Notes under the pieces: generated by a model
Databases searched by the model: none
Told to the model about the DNA's origin: nothing
What the model saw: the letters and a program-made list of their open reading frames with translations, nothing else
Program-made: the position numbers and the translations under genes
From: an uncultured Mollicutes bacterium
GTDB taxonomy: Bacteria > Bacillota_I > Bacilli_A > RF39 > UBA660
Assembly: GCA_900550145.1 (NCBI GenBank)
Contig: URRF01000019.1
Coordinates: 1-21,014 of the forward strand
DNA: 21,014 nucleotides
Direction: 5' to 3'
In this document: piece by piece, positions 4,780 through 14,366 of the stretch
Numbering within the stretch: position 1 is the stretch's first letter
Layout of the letters: each line of letters starts with the position of its first letter

Positions 4780-7700
4780 ATGGCATATAAGTTAAAAAAG
4801 TTTGGATCATATCGTGAAAGAGCAGATTTTTCTAAGGTCGGGAATTCTTTGGAATTACAGGATTTATTAGAAATTCAGAAAAAGTCATATGAATGGTTTA
4901 GAACAGAAGGAATAAAAGAGGTTTTAAGTGACTTATTTCCAATAGAAAGTTTTTCTGGTAATCTTTCTTTGGATTTTGGAGATTATGTATTTGAAACTCC
5001 GAGACATTCTATTAAGGAGTGTAAAGATAGAAACTTAACTTATGCTTCTCCTTTAATTGTTCAAGCAAGATTGTTTAACAATGAAACAGGTGAAGTAAAG
5101 GAACAAGAAATATTCTTAGGTGACATGCCTTTAATGACTGAAGGAGGTACTTTCATTGTTAATGGTGCTGAGAGAGTTATTGTTTCACAGTTGGTAAGAT
5201 CACCAAGTGTATATTTTACTAAGGAAATTGATAAAAATGGTAGGTCTATTTTTGCATGCCAAGTAATTCCTACCAGAGGTACTTGGTTAGAGTATGAGAT
5301 AGATTCAAGGGATGTAATTTATGTTAGAATTGATAGAACTAGAAAAGTTCCAATAACAACTTTACTTCGTGCTTTTGGATTATCTAATGATAGTGATATT
5401 ATTGATTTATATGGTGATGATGAATATATTACTAATACTATATCAAAAGATTCTACAAAGAATACTGATGAGGCGTTAATTGAAATTTATGAAAAGTTAA
5501 GACCAGGTGAACCAGCTACATTGGATAGTGCTAAAAACCAATTAATTACTAGATTCTTTGATGAATTTAGATATGATTTAGCAAAAGTTGGAAGATATAA
5601 GTTTAATAGAAAACTTGATGTTTGTGAACGTTTGCTTAATTGCAAAATAGCAGAAACTATTAAAGTAGATGGCAAGGTTATTGTTGATGCTGGAACAGTA
5701 ATTACAAAAGAAATATTGGATGAGATTAAACCAATATTTAAAGATGGTTATGGAAAGAAAAAGGTATTAATTAATGAAGAACTTGATACTTATGATCAAA
5801 TTCAAGTGGTTAAGGTATACTCAAATATAGATAAAGAGAAAGTTATATCTATTATTGGTAATGACCAAGATGTAGATGTGAAGAGGTTAACTATATCTGA
5901 TGTATATGCTTCAGTATCATATTACTTGAATTTATTACAAGGAATTGGTTCTCTTGATGAGATAGATCATTTAGCCAATAGACGTGTAAGACAAGTAGGT
6001 GAACTATTACAAAATCAATTTAGAATTGGTCTTGCTAGAATGGAGAGAATAATAAGAGATAAGATGAGTACTGTTGATTTAGCAACTGTAACTCCAAAAA
6101 TTCTTGTTAATATTAGGCCTCTTACTGCGGTTATTAAAGAGTTGTTTGGTTCATCACAGTTATCACAATTTATGGATCAAATAAATCCAATAGCCGAGTT
6201 AACTAATAAAAGACGTTTATCTGCTTTAGGACCTGGCGGGCTTTCTCGTGATAGGGCTGGTATGGAAGTTCGTGACGTTAATGTATCGCATTATGGTAGA
6301 ATTTGTCCAATCGAGTCACCAGAAGGACAGAACATTGGACTTATAACATCTTTGGCTAGCTATGCAAAAATAAATGATTATGGGTTTATAATGGCTCCAT
6401 ATAGAAGAGTTAAGAATTGTAAATTATTAGATCAAATAGATTATTTAACAGCTGATGAAGAATCTGATTATATAATTAGTCAGGCAACAGTTGGACTTTC
6501 AGAAGATAAAACTGAAATAACTGATGAAAATGTTATTGCTCGTTATAGGGGCGAAAATATAATTGTAAAAAAAGAACAAGTTGATTATATAGATGTTTCC
6601 CCACAACAAATAGTTGCTGTAACTACTGCTTGTATTCCATTCTTGGATCATGATGATGCGACACGTGCATTGATGGGTGCTAATATGCAAAGACAAGCAT
6701 TACCATTGCTTAAGACAGAAGCTCCACTTGTTGCAACAGGTATTGAACCAATAGCTGCAAAGGATAGTGGTGCAGTCGTTGTTTGTAAGGCAGATGGAGT
6801 AGTTGAATATGCTGATGGAAGAAAAATAGTAGTTAAAAATGCGTTAGGAAAAGATGTTTATACATTGTTAAATTATGAGAGAAGTAATATTGCTACATGT
6901 TATCATCAAAGACCTATTGTAAGAAAAGGCGATGTTGTAAAAACTGGACAAGTTATTGCAGATGGACCAAGTACAGATTTAGGTGAACTTGCTTTGGGTA
7001 AAAATATGGTAGTTGCATTTATGACTTTCCAAGGATATAACTATGAAGATGCTGTTATATTAAATGAAAGAATTGTTAAAGATGATGCATTTACATCATT
7101 AAAGATAGAAAATTATGAAATTCAATGTAGAGAAACTAAGTTAGGACCTGAGGAGATTACTCGTGATATTCCTAATGTTAGTGAGGAATCTAGACGTAAT
7201 CTTGATTCAAGAGGTATTATAAAAGTTGGTACTCTTGTAAAAGAAGGAGATATACTTGTTGGTAAGGTTACGCCAAAAGGTATGGTTGAGCTTACTTCTG
7301 AAGAAAAGTTGTTACATGCTATATTTGGTGAAAAAACTCGTGAGGTTCGTGATACGTCTCTTCGTGTTGAACATGGTGAGGGTGGTATAGTTCATGAGGT
7401 TAAAATAACTACTAAGAAAGATAGTGATGAACTTCCTAGCGGTGTTAATATGGTAGTTAGAGTTTCAATAATTCAAAAGAGAAAAATATCAATAGGTGAC
7501 AAGATGTCAGGTCGCCATGGTAATAAAGGTGTTGTATCATTGATATTGCCACAAGAAGATATGCCATATTTACCAGATGGTACTCCTGTTGATATAATGT
7601 TAAATCCACAAGGTGTTCCATCTCGTATGAATATAGGACAGATATTGGAATTACATTTAGGTATGGCTGCTAAGAAATTAGGTCTTCATACTGCTACACC

Positions 7701-8352
7701 AGTATTTGATGGTGCAACAATAAATGATATTGATGAGTTAAGAGAAGAAGCGGGAATAGATAAAGATTATAAAACAGTGTTGTATGATGGTAGAACAGGT
7801 GAACCATTTGATAATAGAATAAGTGTTGGTGTTATGTATATGATTAAGTTATATCACATGGTTGAAGATAAAATACATGCTAGAAGTACAGGACCTTATT
7901 CAATGGTTACGCAACAACCACTTGGTGGTAAAGCACAATTTGGTGGACAGAGATTTGGAGAAATGGAAGTTTGGGCATTATATGCATATGGTGCTGCAAA
8001 TGTTCTTCAAGAAATTTTAACTGTTAAATCAGATGATGTTGTAGGTAGAGTTAAAGTTTATGAAGCGTTAGTTAAAGGAAATATGATTCATCAAGCTGGA
8101 GTTCCAGAAAGCTTTAGGGTATTAGTTAAGGAATTCCAAGCACTTGGATTAGATGTTTCAATGATAGATGAAAATGATAAAGAAATAGATTTGAAACAAT
8201 TAGAAGAAGAGGATTCAAAAGAAACTGCAATTTTATCAATAGATGAAATAAAAGATGAAGTTAATGAACCAGAAGAAGTAGAAGATGATGAAGAAATGGA
8301 AGATTTTGAACCAAGTTTCGATGAAGATTTAGATGAAGGGGGAGATGAGTAA
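4780..8352 (+). CDS. rpoB: DNA-directed RNA polymerase subunit beta
   Basis: RpoB (1190 residues, Firmicute size) forms half of the polymerase active-site cleft. It begins AYKLKKFGSYRERADFSKV. Residues ~458-510 hold the rifampicin-pocket region (SSQLSQFMDQINPIAELTN, then KRRLSALGPGG). KMSGRHGNKG at ~908-917 carries active-site lysines, and MVTQQPLGGKAQFGGQRFGEMEV near the end is the beta-beta' interface. The last ~60 residues are a highly acidic Asp/Glu tail. In the pocket, the E. coli His526 equivalent is Asn476, with Ile468 and Ala472 at the 518 and 522 equivalents; Asn at 526 is linked to natural rifampicin resistance in Mollicutes. ATG 4780 follows GGGGTGAAAAG and gives the family N-terminus. 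It overlaps rpoC by one base (TAATG). Confidence 0.98.
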   Translation: MAYKLKKFGSYRERADFSKVGNSLELQDLLEIQKKSYEWFRTEGIKEVLSDLFPIESFSGNLSLDFGDYVFETPRHSIKECKDRNLTYASPLIVQARLFNNETGEVKEQEIFLGDMPLMTEGGTFIVNGAERVIVSQLVRSPSVYFTKEIDKNGRSIFACQVIPTRGTWLEYEIDSRDVIYVRIDRTRKVPITTLLRAFGLSNDSDIIDLYGDDEYITNTISKDSTKNTDEALIEIYEKLRPGEPATLDSAKNQLITRFFDEFRYDLAKVGRYKFNRKLDVCERLLNCKIAETIKVDGKVIVDAGTVITKEILDEIKPIFKDGYGKKKVLINEELDTYDQIQVVKVYSNIDKEKVISIIGNDQDVDVKRLTISDVYASVSYYLNLLQGIGSLDEIDHLANRRVRQVGELLQNQFRIGLARMERIIRDKMSTVDLATVTPKILVNIRPLTAVIKELFGSSQLSQFMDQINPIAELTNKRRLSALGPGGLSRDRAGMEVRDVNVSHYGRICPIESPEGQNIGLITSLASYAKINDYGFIMAPYRRVKNCKLLDQIDYLTADEESDYIISQATVGLSEDKTEITDENVIARYRGENIIVKKEQVDYIDVSPQQIVAVTTACIPFLDHDDATRALMGANMQRQALPLLKTEAPLVATGIEPIAAKDSGAVVVCKADGVVEYADGRKIVVKNALGKDVYTLLNYERSNIATCYHQRPIVRKGDVVKTGQVIADGPSTDLGELALGKNMVVAFMTFQGYNYEDAVILNERIVKDDAFTSLKIENYEIQCRETKLGPEEITRDIPNVSEESRRNLDSRGIIKVGTLVKEGDILVGKVTPKGMVELTSEEKLLHAIFGEKTREVRDTSLRVEHGEGGIVHEVKITTKKDSDELPSGVNMVVRVSIIQKRKISIGDKMSGRHGNKGVVSLILPQEDMPYLPDGTPVDIMLNPQGVPSRMNIGQILELHLGMAAKKLGLHTATPVFDGATINDIDELREEAGIDKDYKTVLYDGRTGEPFDNRISVGVMYMIKLYHMVEDKIHARSTGPYSMVTQQPLGGKAQFGGQRFGEMEVWALYAYGAANVLQEILTVKSDDVVGRVKVYEALVKGNMIHQAGVPESFRVLVKEFQALGLDVSMIDENDKEIDLKQLEEEDSKETAILSIDEIKDEVNEPEEVEDDEEMEDFEPSFDEDLDEGGDE

Positions 8353-11300
8353 TGGATGCTAACAGATTTGAAGGTATAAAAATAGGCATAGCTTCTCCTG
8401 AAAAGATACGTTCTTGGTCATACGGTGAAGTAAAGAAAGCAGAGACTATAAATTATAGAACTTTAAAACCAGAAAGAGATGGGTTGTTCTGTGAAAAAAT
8501 ATTTGGACCTACAAAAGATTATGAATGTGCTTGTGGTAAATACAAGAGATTAAGATATAAAGGAATTATATGTGATAGATGTGGAGTTGAAGTTACTAAA
8601 TCAAAAGTAAGACGTGAACGTATGGGGCACATAGAGCTTGCTGCTCCTTGTTCACACATATGGTTCTTCAAGGGTACTCCATCTAGAATGGGACTTGTTC
8701 TAGATATGTCTCCAAGAGATTTGGAAGAAGTATTATATTTTGTTAGTTATGTAGTACTTGATCCAGGAATTACGCCACTTCAAAAAAAGCAAACATTGTC
8801 TGATAAAGAATATCATTCATACTATGAAAAATATGGTGATGGTTTTGAAGTAGGTATGGGTGCTGAAGCAATCAGAAAGTTACTTCTTGAAGTTGATGTT
8901 GAAAAAGAATTAGCAGATTTAAATAAAGAACTTGAAAATTCTGTCGGACAAAAAAGAATTCGTTTAGTTAAGAGATTAGAGGTGTTAGATTCTTTTTCAC
9001 GATCAGGAAATAAACCTGAATGGATGGTTTTAACTGCTTTACCAGTTATCCCACCAGAAATACGTCCAATGATACAGATAGATGGTGGTAGATTTGCTAC
9101 ATCAGATTTAAATGATTTATATAGAAGAGTAATTAATAGAAATAATCGTTTGAAAAAGTTAATTGAACTAAATGCTCCATCTATAATTGTTAGAAATGAA
9201 AAGAGAATGTTACAAGAAGCTGTGGATGCTTTATTTGACAATGGTAGAAGAGGAAGAAGTGTAACAGGTGCTTCTAATAGACCTTTGAAGTCATTAAGTA
9301 GTATTTTAAAAGGTAAACAAGGAAGATTTAGACAAAATTTATTAGGTAAAAGAGTTGATTATTCTGGTCGTTCTGTTATAGTAGTTGGACCAAATTTAAG
9401 AATGTATCAATGTGGTCTTCCAAAGGAAATGGCACTTGAATTATTTAAACCACATGTAATACATTTACTTGTTAAAAAAGATATTGCACATAATATAAAG
9501 AGTGCTAAGAAAATGATTGAAAACAAGGATGAAAGAGTATGGGATGTTGTTGAGGAAGTAATTAAAGAACATCCAGTATTGCTTAACCGTGCACCTACAT
9601 TACACAGATTAGGTATTCAAGCTTTTGAACCAAAATTAGTTGATGAGAAAGCAATAAGGTTGCACCCACTTGTATGTGCTGCATTTAATGCTGACTTTGA
9701 TGGAGATCAGATGGCTGTTCACGTGCCATTATCAGAAGAAGCACAAGCAGAGGCAAGATTATTAATGTTAGGCGCTAATAATATACTTTCTCCAAAAGAT
9801 GGTAAACCAATAGTTACACCTACACAGGATATGATACTTGGTAACTATTATTTAACAATAGAAAAAGCTGGAGAAAAGTATGAAGGAAGAGTGTTTAAAG
9901 ATGCTAACGAGGCACTTATGGCTTATGAAAGAAACGAAATAACTCTTCATACTAGAATTGCTATTCCAGTTAGAGCATTTAAACATAAAATATTCTCAGA
10001 TTATTTAATGGATAAATACTTGATAACTACTGTTGGTAAGATTAAATTTAATGAGATATTACCAGATACGTTCCAATATGTAAATGAAGCTAGTAGTGAG
10101 AATATAGAAAGAATGATACCTTCTAAATTCTTCGTTAATAAGGGTGAAGATATAAAAGAGAAGATAAAAGAGATGGATTTAACTAAGCCATTTGCAAAAG
10201 GTGATTTGGAAAGTGTTATCGCACAGGTATTTAAAAGATATAAAACTACTGATACTTCAATATTCCTAGATAAATTAAAAGATTTGGGTTTCAAATATTC
10301 TACAAAAGCAGGTATTACTATTGCGATAAGTGATATCGTTACAAGTAAGAATAAAGGCGAGATATTAAAAGAAGGAAATGAATTGGTAGATAAAATAAAT
10401 AAGCAATTCAATAGGGGCTTAATAACTGAGGAAGAAAGATTTAAAAAAGTTATTGAAGTTTGGAATAATGCAAAAATGAAGGTTCAAAAAGAACTTGAAC
10501 AATATTCTAAACAAGATGTTGATAATCCAATATTCATAATGATGAGTTCAAAAGCACGTGGTAATTTAAATAACTTTACCCAACTTGCTGGTATGCGTGG
10601 ACTTATGGCTAAACCAAATGGAGAGTCAGTTGAAATACCAATTACATCATCATTTATAGAAGGACTTTCAGTATCTGAATTCTTCTTATCAACTCATGGT
10701 GCTCGTAAAGGTAGTGCGGATACAGCTTTAAAAACTGCTGAATCTGGATATTTAACAAGAAGATTAGTAGATGTTGCACAAGATGTAATTGTAAGAGAAG
10801 AAGATTGTGGAACATTACAAGGTGTTGTTGTTGAAGAGATAAAAGATGAAAAAGCAGGAACTGTTATTGAATCACTATATGATAGAATTTTAGGTAGATT
10901 TACTAATAAAAAAGTTGTAAATCCAGAAACTGGTGAAGTTATTGCTGAAAGAAATGAATATATAACTGAACCACTTGCAGATAAAATAATTAAAGCAGGT
11001 GTTACGAGTGTAGAGATTAGAAGTTTACTTTCATGTAAAACACCAAATGGTGTATGTAGAAAATGTTATGGTAGAAACTTGGCTACTGGTAATATGGTTG
11101 AATTAGGGGAAGCTGTTGGTATTATGGCTGCTCAATCAATTGGAGAACCAGGTACTCAGTTAACCATGAGAACATTCCATACAGGTGGTGTTGCTGGAGG
11201 CGACGATATAACTCAAGGTTTACCTCGTGTACAAGAATTGTTTGAAGCAAGAAACCCTAAAGGAAAAGCAACAATAGCAGAAATATCTGGTAAAATTACT

Positions 11301-11981
11301 AATATAGAAAATGTTAATGGAAAGTATAAGATTACTATTGTAAATGATGCTGATTCAAAAGAGCATACTACAAACTATGGTGCTAAATTATTAGTTGAAG
11401 TAGGAGATACTGTTAAACCAGGCGATGTACTTACAAGCGGTAATATAAATCCAAAAGAATTACTTGCAGTAACTGATCCAGTTACAGTACAAAAATATAT
11501 ATTAAAAGAAGTACAAAAAGTATATTGTTCACAAGGTGTTGGAATATCTGATAAACACGTTGAGATTATTGCTAGAAGAATGATTTCAAGAATAAGAATA
11601 TTGGATGAAGGTGATTCAAAATTATTACTTGGTACATTAGTGTCTTTAGGTAAGTTTACTGAAACAAATAAAGAATTAATTCTTGAAGGTAAACAACCCG
11701 CAACAGGTAGACCAGTATTATTAGGTATTACAAAAGCATCACTAGAAACAGATTCATTCCTATCAGCTGCATCATTCCAAGAAACTACAAGAATTTTAAC
11801 TGATGCTGCAATTAAAGGCAAAGTTGATAGATTACAAGGATTAAAAGAGAATGTAATAATTGGTAAACAAATACCTGCTGGTACAGGTGCTAAAAAATAT
11901 TCTCAAGTTAAGTTTGAATTAGAATCAGATTTCTCTGATGATGAACCATTAGATGTATTAGAAGAAAAATTAGCGGATTAA
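8352..11981 (+). CDS. rpoC: DNA-directed RNA polymerase subunit beta'
   Basis: RpoC (1209 residues) carries the catalytic magnesium site. The N-terminal zinc ligands are Cys59, Cys61, Cys74 and Cys77. NADFDGDQ at 446-453 supplies the three catalytic aspartates. The second zinc site is Cys819, Cys895, Cys902 and Cys905. The bridge-helix/trigger-loop part has GIMAAQSIGEPGTQLTMRTFH (near nt 11118-11180). The C-terminus ends in an acidic run, close to the usual end for Firmicutes. Its ATG overlaps the rpoB stop, with GGGGGAG just upstream, so the two large subunits are made together. A strong terminator follows immediately; the rpsL/rpsG cluster often found next is absent. Confidence 0.98.
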   Translation: MDANRFEGIKIGIASPEKIRSWSYGEVKKAETINYRTLKPERDGLFCEKIFGPTKDYECACGKYKRLRYKGIICDRCGVEVTKSKVRRERMGHIELAAPCSHIWFFKGTPSRMGLVLDMSPRDLEEVLYFVSYVVLDPGITPLQKKQTLSDKEYHSYYEKYGDGFEVGMGAEAIRKLLLEVDVEKELADLNKELENSVGQKRIRLVKRLEVLDSFSRSGNKPEWMVLTALPVIPPEIRPMIQIDGGRFATSDLNDLYRRVINRNNRLKKLIELNAPSIIVRNEKRMLQEAVDALFDNGRRGRSVTGASNRPLKSLSSILKGKQGRFRQNLLGKRVDYSGRSVIVVGPNLRMYQCGLPKEMALELFKPHVIHLLVKKDIAHNIKSAKKMIENKDERVWDVVEEVIKEHPVLLNRAPTLHRLGIQAFEPKLVDEKAIRLHPLVCAAFNADFDGDQMAVHVPLSEEAQAEARLLMLGANNILSPKDGKPIVTPTQDMILGNYYLTIEKAGEKYEGRVFKDANEALMAYERNEITLHTRIAIPVRAFKHKIFSDYLMDKYLITTVGKIKFNEILPDTFQYVNEASSENIERMIPSKFFVNKGEDIKEKIKEMDLTKPFAKGDLESVIAQVFKRYKTTDTSIFLDKLKDLGFKYSTKAGITIAISDIVTSKNKGEILKEGNELVDKINKQFNRGLITEEERFKKVIEVWNNAKMKVQKELEQYSKQDVDNPIFIMMSSKARGNLNNFTQLAGMRGLMAKPNGESVEIPITSSFIEGLSVSEFFLSTHGARKGSADTALKTAESGYLTRRLVDVAQDVIVREEDCGTLQGVVVEEIKDEKAGTVIESLYDRILGRFTNKKVVNPETGEVIAERNEYITEPLADKIIKAGVTSVEIRSLLSCKTPNGVCRKCYGRNLATGNMVELGEAVGIMAAQSIGEPGTQLTMRTFHTGGVAGGDDITQGLPRVQELFEARNPKGKATIAEISGKITNIENVNGKYKITIVNDADSKEHTTNYGAKLLVEVGDTVKPGDVLTSGNINPKELLAVTDPVTVQKYILKEVQKVYCSQGVGISDKHVEIIARRMISRIRILDEGDSKLLLGTLVSLGKFTETNKELILEGKQPATGRPVLLGITKASLETDSFLSAASFQETTRILTDAAIKGKVDRLQGLKENVIIGKQIPAGTGAKKYSQVKFELESDFSDDEPLDVLEEKLAD

Positions 11982-11983
11982 AG

Positions 11984-12008
11984 AAAGCATAGAAATATGC
12001 TTTTTTTT
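11984..12008 (+). terminator. Terminator of rpoB-rpoC
   Basis: AAAGCATA (11984-11991), GAAA loop, TATGCTTT (11996-12003) and eight T (12001-12008), three bases after the rpoC stop. A compact hairpin with a stable tetraloop. Confidence 0.92.
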
Positions 12009-12054
12009 GCATAAATATGTTTATAATGATTATAATAAAAATGTAAAAGTTTTT

Positions 12055-12081
12055 TTAGCACTCTCTATTGACAAGTGCCAA
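12055..12081 (+). promoter_or_regulatory. CIRCE element (HrcA operator)
   Basis: TTAGCACTC (12055-12063), a 9-base spacer, then AAGTGCCAA (12073-12081). The left arm is a perfect match to the CIRCE consensus TTAGCACTC-N9-GAGTGCTAA; the right arm matches 7 of 9. It covers the -35 box, so HrcA binding would block transcription until heat shock. hrcA itself is not in the window. Confidence 0.88.
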
Positions 12082-12095
12082 AAAATATATATAAT
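12068..12095 (+). promoter_or_regulatory. clpB promoter
   Basis: Consensus TTGACA (12068-12073), 16 bases and consensus TATAAT (12090-12095). It is embedded in the right half of the CIRCE element. Transcription should start near 12102, giving a very short leader. Confidence 0.82.
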
Positions 12096-12114
12096 GTTAT
12101 ATGGGGTGATAAAT

Positions 12115-14205
12115 ATGTATAATCAAAATGAAGAAGAAAACGTACTTGAAAAGTATGGTCGTAATATAAATGAAGATGTTAAGAAAAGGAAAATTGATCC
12201 AGTAATTGGTAGAGATGAGGAGATTCGTTCTATAACTCGTATTTTATCAAGAAAAACAAAAAATAATCCAGTTCTTATTGGTGAACCAGGTGTTGGTAAA
12301 ACAGCTATAGTAGAGGGGCTTGCTGAAAGAATTGTAAAGGGTGATGTTCCTCTTTCTTTAAAAGATAAAGTTATATGGGAACTTAATATGGCTTCTTTAA
12401 TTGCAGGTGCTAAATATAGGGGTGAATTTGAAGAAAGATTGGAAAAAGTACTTAATGAGGTAAAGAAATCTGAGGGTAATATTATAATGTTTATTGATGA
12501 AATTCATACTATTGTTGGTACTGGTGCAGTAGAGGGTGCAATGGATACTAGTAACATATTAAAGCCAATGCTTGCGAGAGGTGAGATTCATGTAATTGGT
12601 GCTACTACATTAAATGAATATAGGAAATATATTGAAAAAGATGGTGCACTTGAAAGAAGATTTCAAAGAATTATAGTAAGTGAACCGAGTGTTGAAGATA
12701 CTATTACTATATTGCGTGGTTTAAAAGAAAGATTTGAAATACATCATGGTGTTACTATACAAGATAAGGCACTTATAAGTGCTGCAACTTTATCTAATAG
12801 ATATATAACTGATAGATATTTACCTGATAAGGCAATTGATTTAGTTGATGAGGCATGTGCTACTATAAGGGTACAAATGGATAGTGTACCAACTAAACTT
12901 GATGAGCTTACTAGGAAAATAATGCGTTTGGAAATTGAAAAGGAAGCAATAAAGAAGGAAAAGGATGAATTATCTAAAAAAAGAATGGAAGAGATAGATA
13001 ATAGTTTAACTAAGTTAAAGAGTGATGAGAAAACATTAACTGAGGCGTGGGATAAGGAAAAGAATATAAATGATGATATTAAGAAGTTGAAATCAAAAAT
13101 TGATGAAGAAAAATTTCTTTTAGAACAAGCCGAGAATAGATATGATTTAGAAACTGCTGCTAAGTTAAGACATGGTGTCATTCCTGAACTTGAGAAAGAG
13201 TTAAAGGAACTAATGAGTGTATCAAAAAATAAGTTATTAAGTGATACTGTAACTAGTGATGATATTGCTAATGTTATTAGTAAGTGGACTAATATTCCTA
13301 TTACTAAACTTGTTAGTAGTGAGAAAGATAAAATACTTAATTTGGAGAACAATTTAAATAAAAGAGTAAAAGGTCAAGAGGATGCTTTAAAACTTGTAAG
13401 TGATGCTATAATTCGTTCTAGGAGTGGAATTAAGGATCCTAATAGACCTATTGGTTCATTTATATTTTTAGGACCTACTGGTGTAGGTAAAACGGAGGTT
13501 GCTAGAAGTTTAGCGTATGAGTTATTTGATGATGAGCATCATATGGTAAGAATTGATATGTCTGAATATATGGAAAAGTATTCTGTGTCTAGATTAATTG
13601 GTGCTGCACCTGGTTATATTGGTTATGAAGAAGGTGGCCAATTAACAGAAGCCGTTAGAAGAAATCCTTATAGTATTGTACTTTTTGATGAAATAGAAAA
13701 AGCACATCCAGATGTTCTTAATTTGTTACTTCAAATATTGGATGAAGGTAGGTTAACTGATTCTAATGGTAGGACTGTTGATTTTAAGAATACAATAATA
13801 ATAATGACATCAAATATTGGTAGTGAATATATATTAAATAATGAAGAAGATAAAGTAATGAATGAGCTTCATAAGTATTTTAAACCGGAATTTATTAATA
13901 GGATTGATGAAGTTATAGTATTTAAGAAATTGACAAAAGAAGTGTTACATGAAATATTAGATAAAATAATTGATGAAATTACAAATAGACTTAAGGATTT
14001 GAATGTTAAGATAAATCTTAGTGATAAAGCAAAAGAATATTTTATTGATAATGGTTATGATGAATATTATGGTGCAAGACCTCTTAAAAGATTAGTTAAT
14101 AAAGAATTAGAAACATTAATTGCAAAAAAGATTATTAATAATGAGATAAAAGTTAATAGTCAAATAAATGTAGATGTTAAAGATGATAAAATAATTATTA
14201 GTTAA
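12115..14205 (+). CDS. clpB: ATP-dependent disaggregase ClpB, lacking the N domain
   Basis: ClpB is a hexameric AAA+ protein that pulls polypeptides out of aggregates together with DnaK. The 696-residue product starts directly at the first AAA+ domain (LEKYGRN..IDPVIGRDEEI), so the ~150-residue N-terminal domain of full ClpB is missing, as in mycoplasma ClpB. Walker A motifs are GEPGVGKT (56-63) and GPTGVGKT (453-460); Walker B motifs are MFIDEIHT and LFDEIEKAHP. Between the two AAA+ domains (~270-390) is the coiled-coil middle domain with RYDLETAAKLRHG and PELEKEL, which marks ClpB and not ClpC. No ClpP-docking loop was recognised. ATG 12115 follows GGGGTGAT and avoids an upstream extension that would run through the promoter. 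CIRCE control fits a heat-shock chaperone. Confidence 0.93.
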   Translation: MYNQNEEENVLEKYGRNINEDVKKRKIDPVIGRDEEIRSITRILSRKTKNNPVLIGEPGVGKTAIVEGLAERIVKGDVPLSLKDKVIWELNMASLIAGAKYRGEFEERLEKVLNEVKKSEGNIIMFIDEIHTIVGTGAVEGAMDTSNILKPMLARGEIHVIGATTLNEYRKYIEKDGALERRFQRIIVSEPSVEDTITILRGLKERFEIHHGVTIQDKALISAATLSNRYITDRYLPDKAIDLVDEACATIRVQMDSVPTKLDELTRKIMRLEIEKEAIKKEKDELSKKRMEEIDNSLTKLKSDEKTLTEAWDKEKNINDDIKKLKSKIDEEKFLLEQAENRYDLETAAKLRHGVIPELEKELKELMSVSKNKLLSDTVTSDDIANVISKWTNIPITKLVSSEKDKILNLENNLNKRVKGQEDALKLVSDAIIRSRSGIKDPNRPIGSFIFLGPTGVGKTEVARSLAYELFDDEHHMVRIDMSEYMEKYSVSRLIGAAPGYIGYEEGGQLTEAVRRNPYSIVLFDEIEKAHPDVLNLLLQILDEGRLTDSNGRTVDFKNTIIIMTSNIGSEYILNNEEDKVMNELHKYFKPEFINRIDEVIVFKKLTKEVLHEILDKIIDEITNRLKDLNVKINLSDKAKEYFIDNGYDEYYGARPLKRLVNKELETLIAKKIINNEIKVNSQINVDVKDDKIIIS

Positions 14206-14209
14206 TTTA

Positions 14210-14238
14210 TAGAAATAATATTATAATTATGATATACT
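14210..14238 (+). promoter_or_regulatory. Possible promoter of the 20-codon ORF
   Basis: TAGAAA (14210-14215, 4 of 6), 17 bases, TATACT (14233-14238). The -10 is good and the -35 weak. No terminator is seen after clpB, so readthrough from clpB is an alternative source of transcript. Confidence 0.45.
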
Positions 14239-14260
14239 TATTAGGGTAGGAGGAATGCTT

Positions 14261-14323
14261 ATGAAGTATTTAAATGGTGCTTATTTAGAAGCTTTATTTA
14301 TATTCCTTTTCTTAAGTAGATAA
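14261..14323 (+). CDS. 20-residue hydrophobic peptide (leader peptide candidate)
   Basis: ATG at 14261 follows a textbook AGGAGG (14248-14253) with a 7-base spacer, which makes translation likely despite the size. The peptide MKYLNGAYLEALFIFLFLSR has a polar start and a hydrophobic run LEALFIFLFL, short for a full membrane span. I do not recognise it. Its last codons and stop (14316-14323) form the left arm of a strong terminator, and only 15 bases separate that terminator from the next gene. It could be a ribosome-attenuation leader peptide for the two phosphoesterase genes, or an independent small membrane peptide with its own terminator. Confidence 0.6.
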   Translation: MKYLNGAYLEALFIFLFLSR

Positions 14324-14351
14324 ACTCATAGTGAGTTTGTCTACTTTTTTT
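14316..14351 (+). terminator. Strong terminator overlapping the small ORF end
   Basis: GTAGATAAACTCA (14316-14328) pairs over 13 positions (one U-G) with TGAGTTTGTCTAC (14332-14344) around a TAG loop, followed by seven T. A ribosome at the small ORF stop would cover the left arm and prevent folding. The next gene has no visible promoter after this point. Confidence 0.88.
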
Positions 14352-14366
14352 GTGATTGGAGGTAAT

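Noticed and set aside
8822..9241. Minus-strand ORFs inside rpoB, rpoC and clpB (for example 8822-9241, 11375-11821, 12744-13352)
   Set aside because: These are frame shadows of highly conserved genes, with no homology or initiation signals seen.
12007..12114. N-terminal extension of ClpB upstream of 12115
   Set aside because: It would run through the CIRCE element and promoter, so it is not on the transcript; it does not resemble a ClpB N domain.
14331..14366. GTG start at 14331 extending the first phosphoesterase by 12 residues
   Set aside because: The extension lies within the terminator stem and T-run; ATG 14367 has a GGAGG site.
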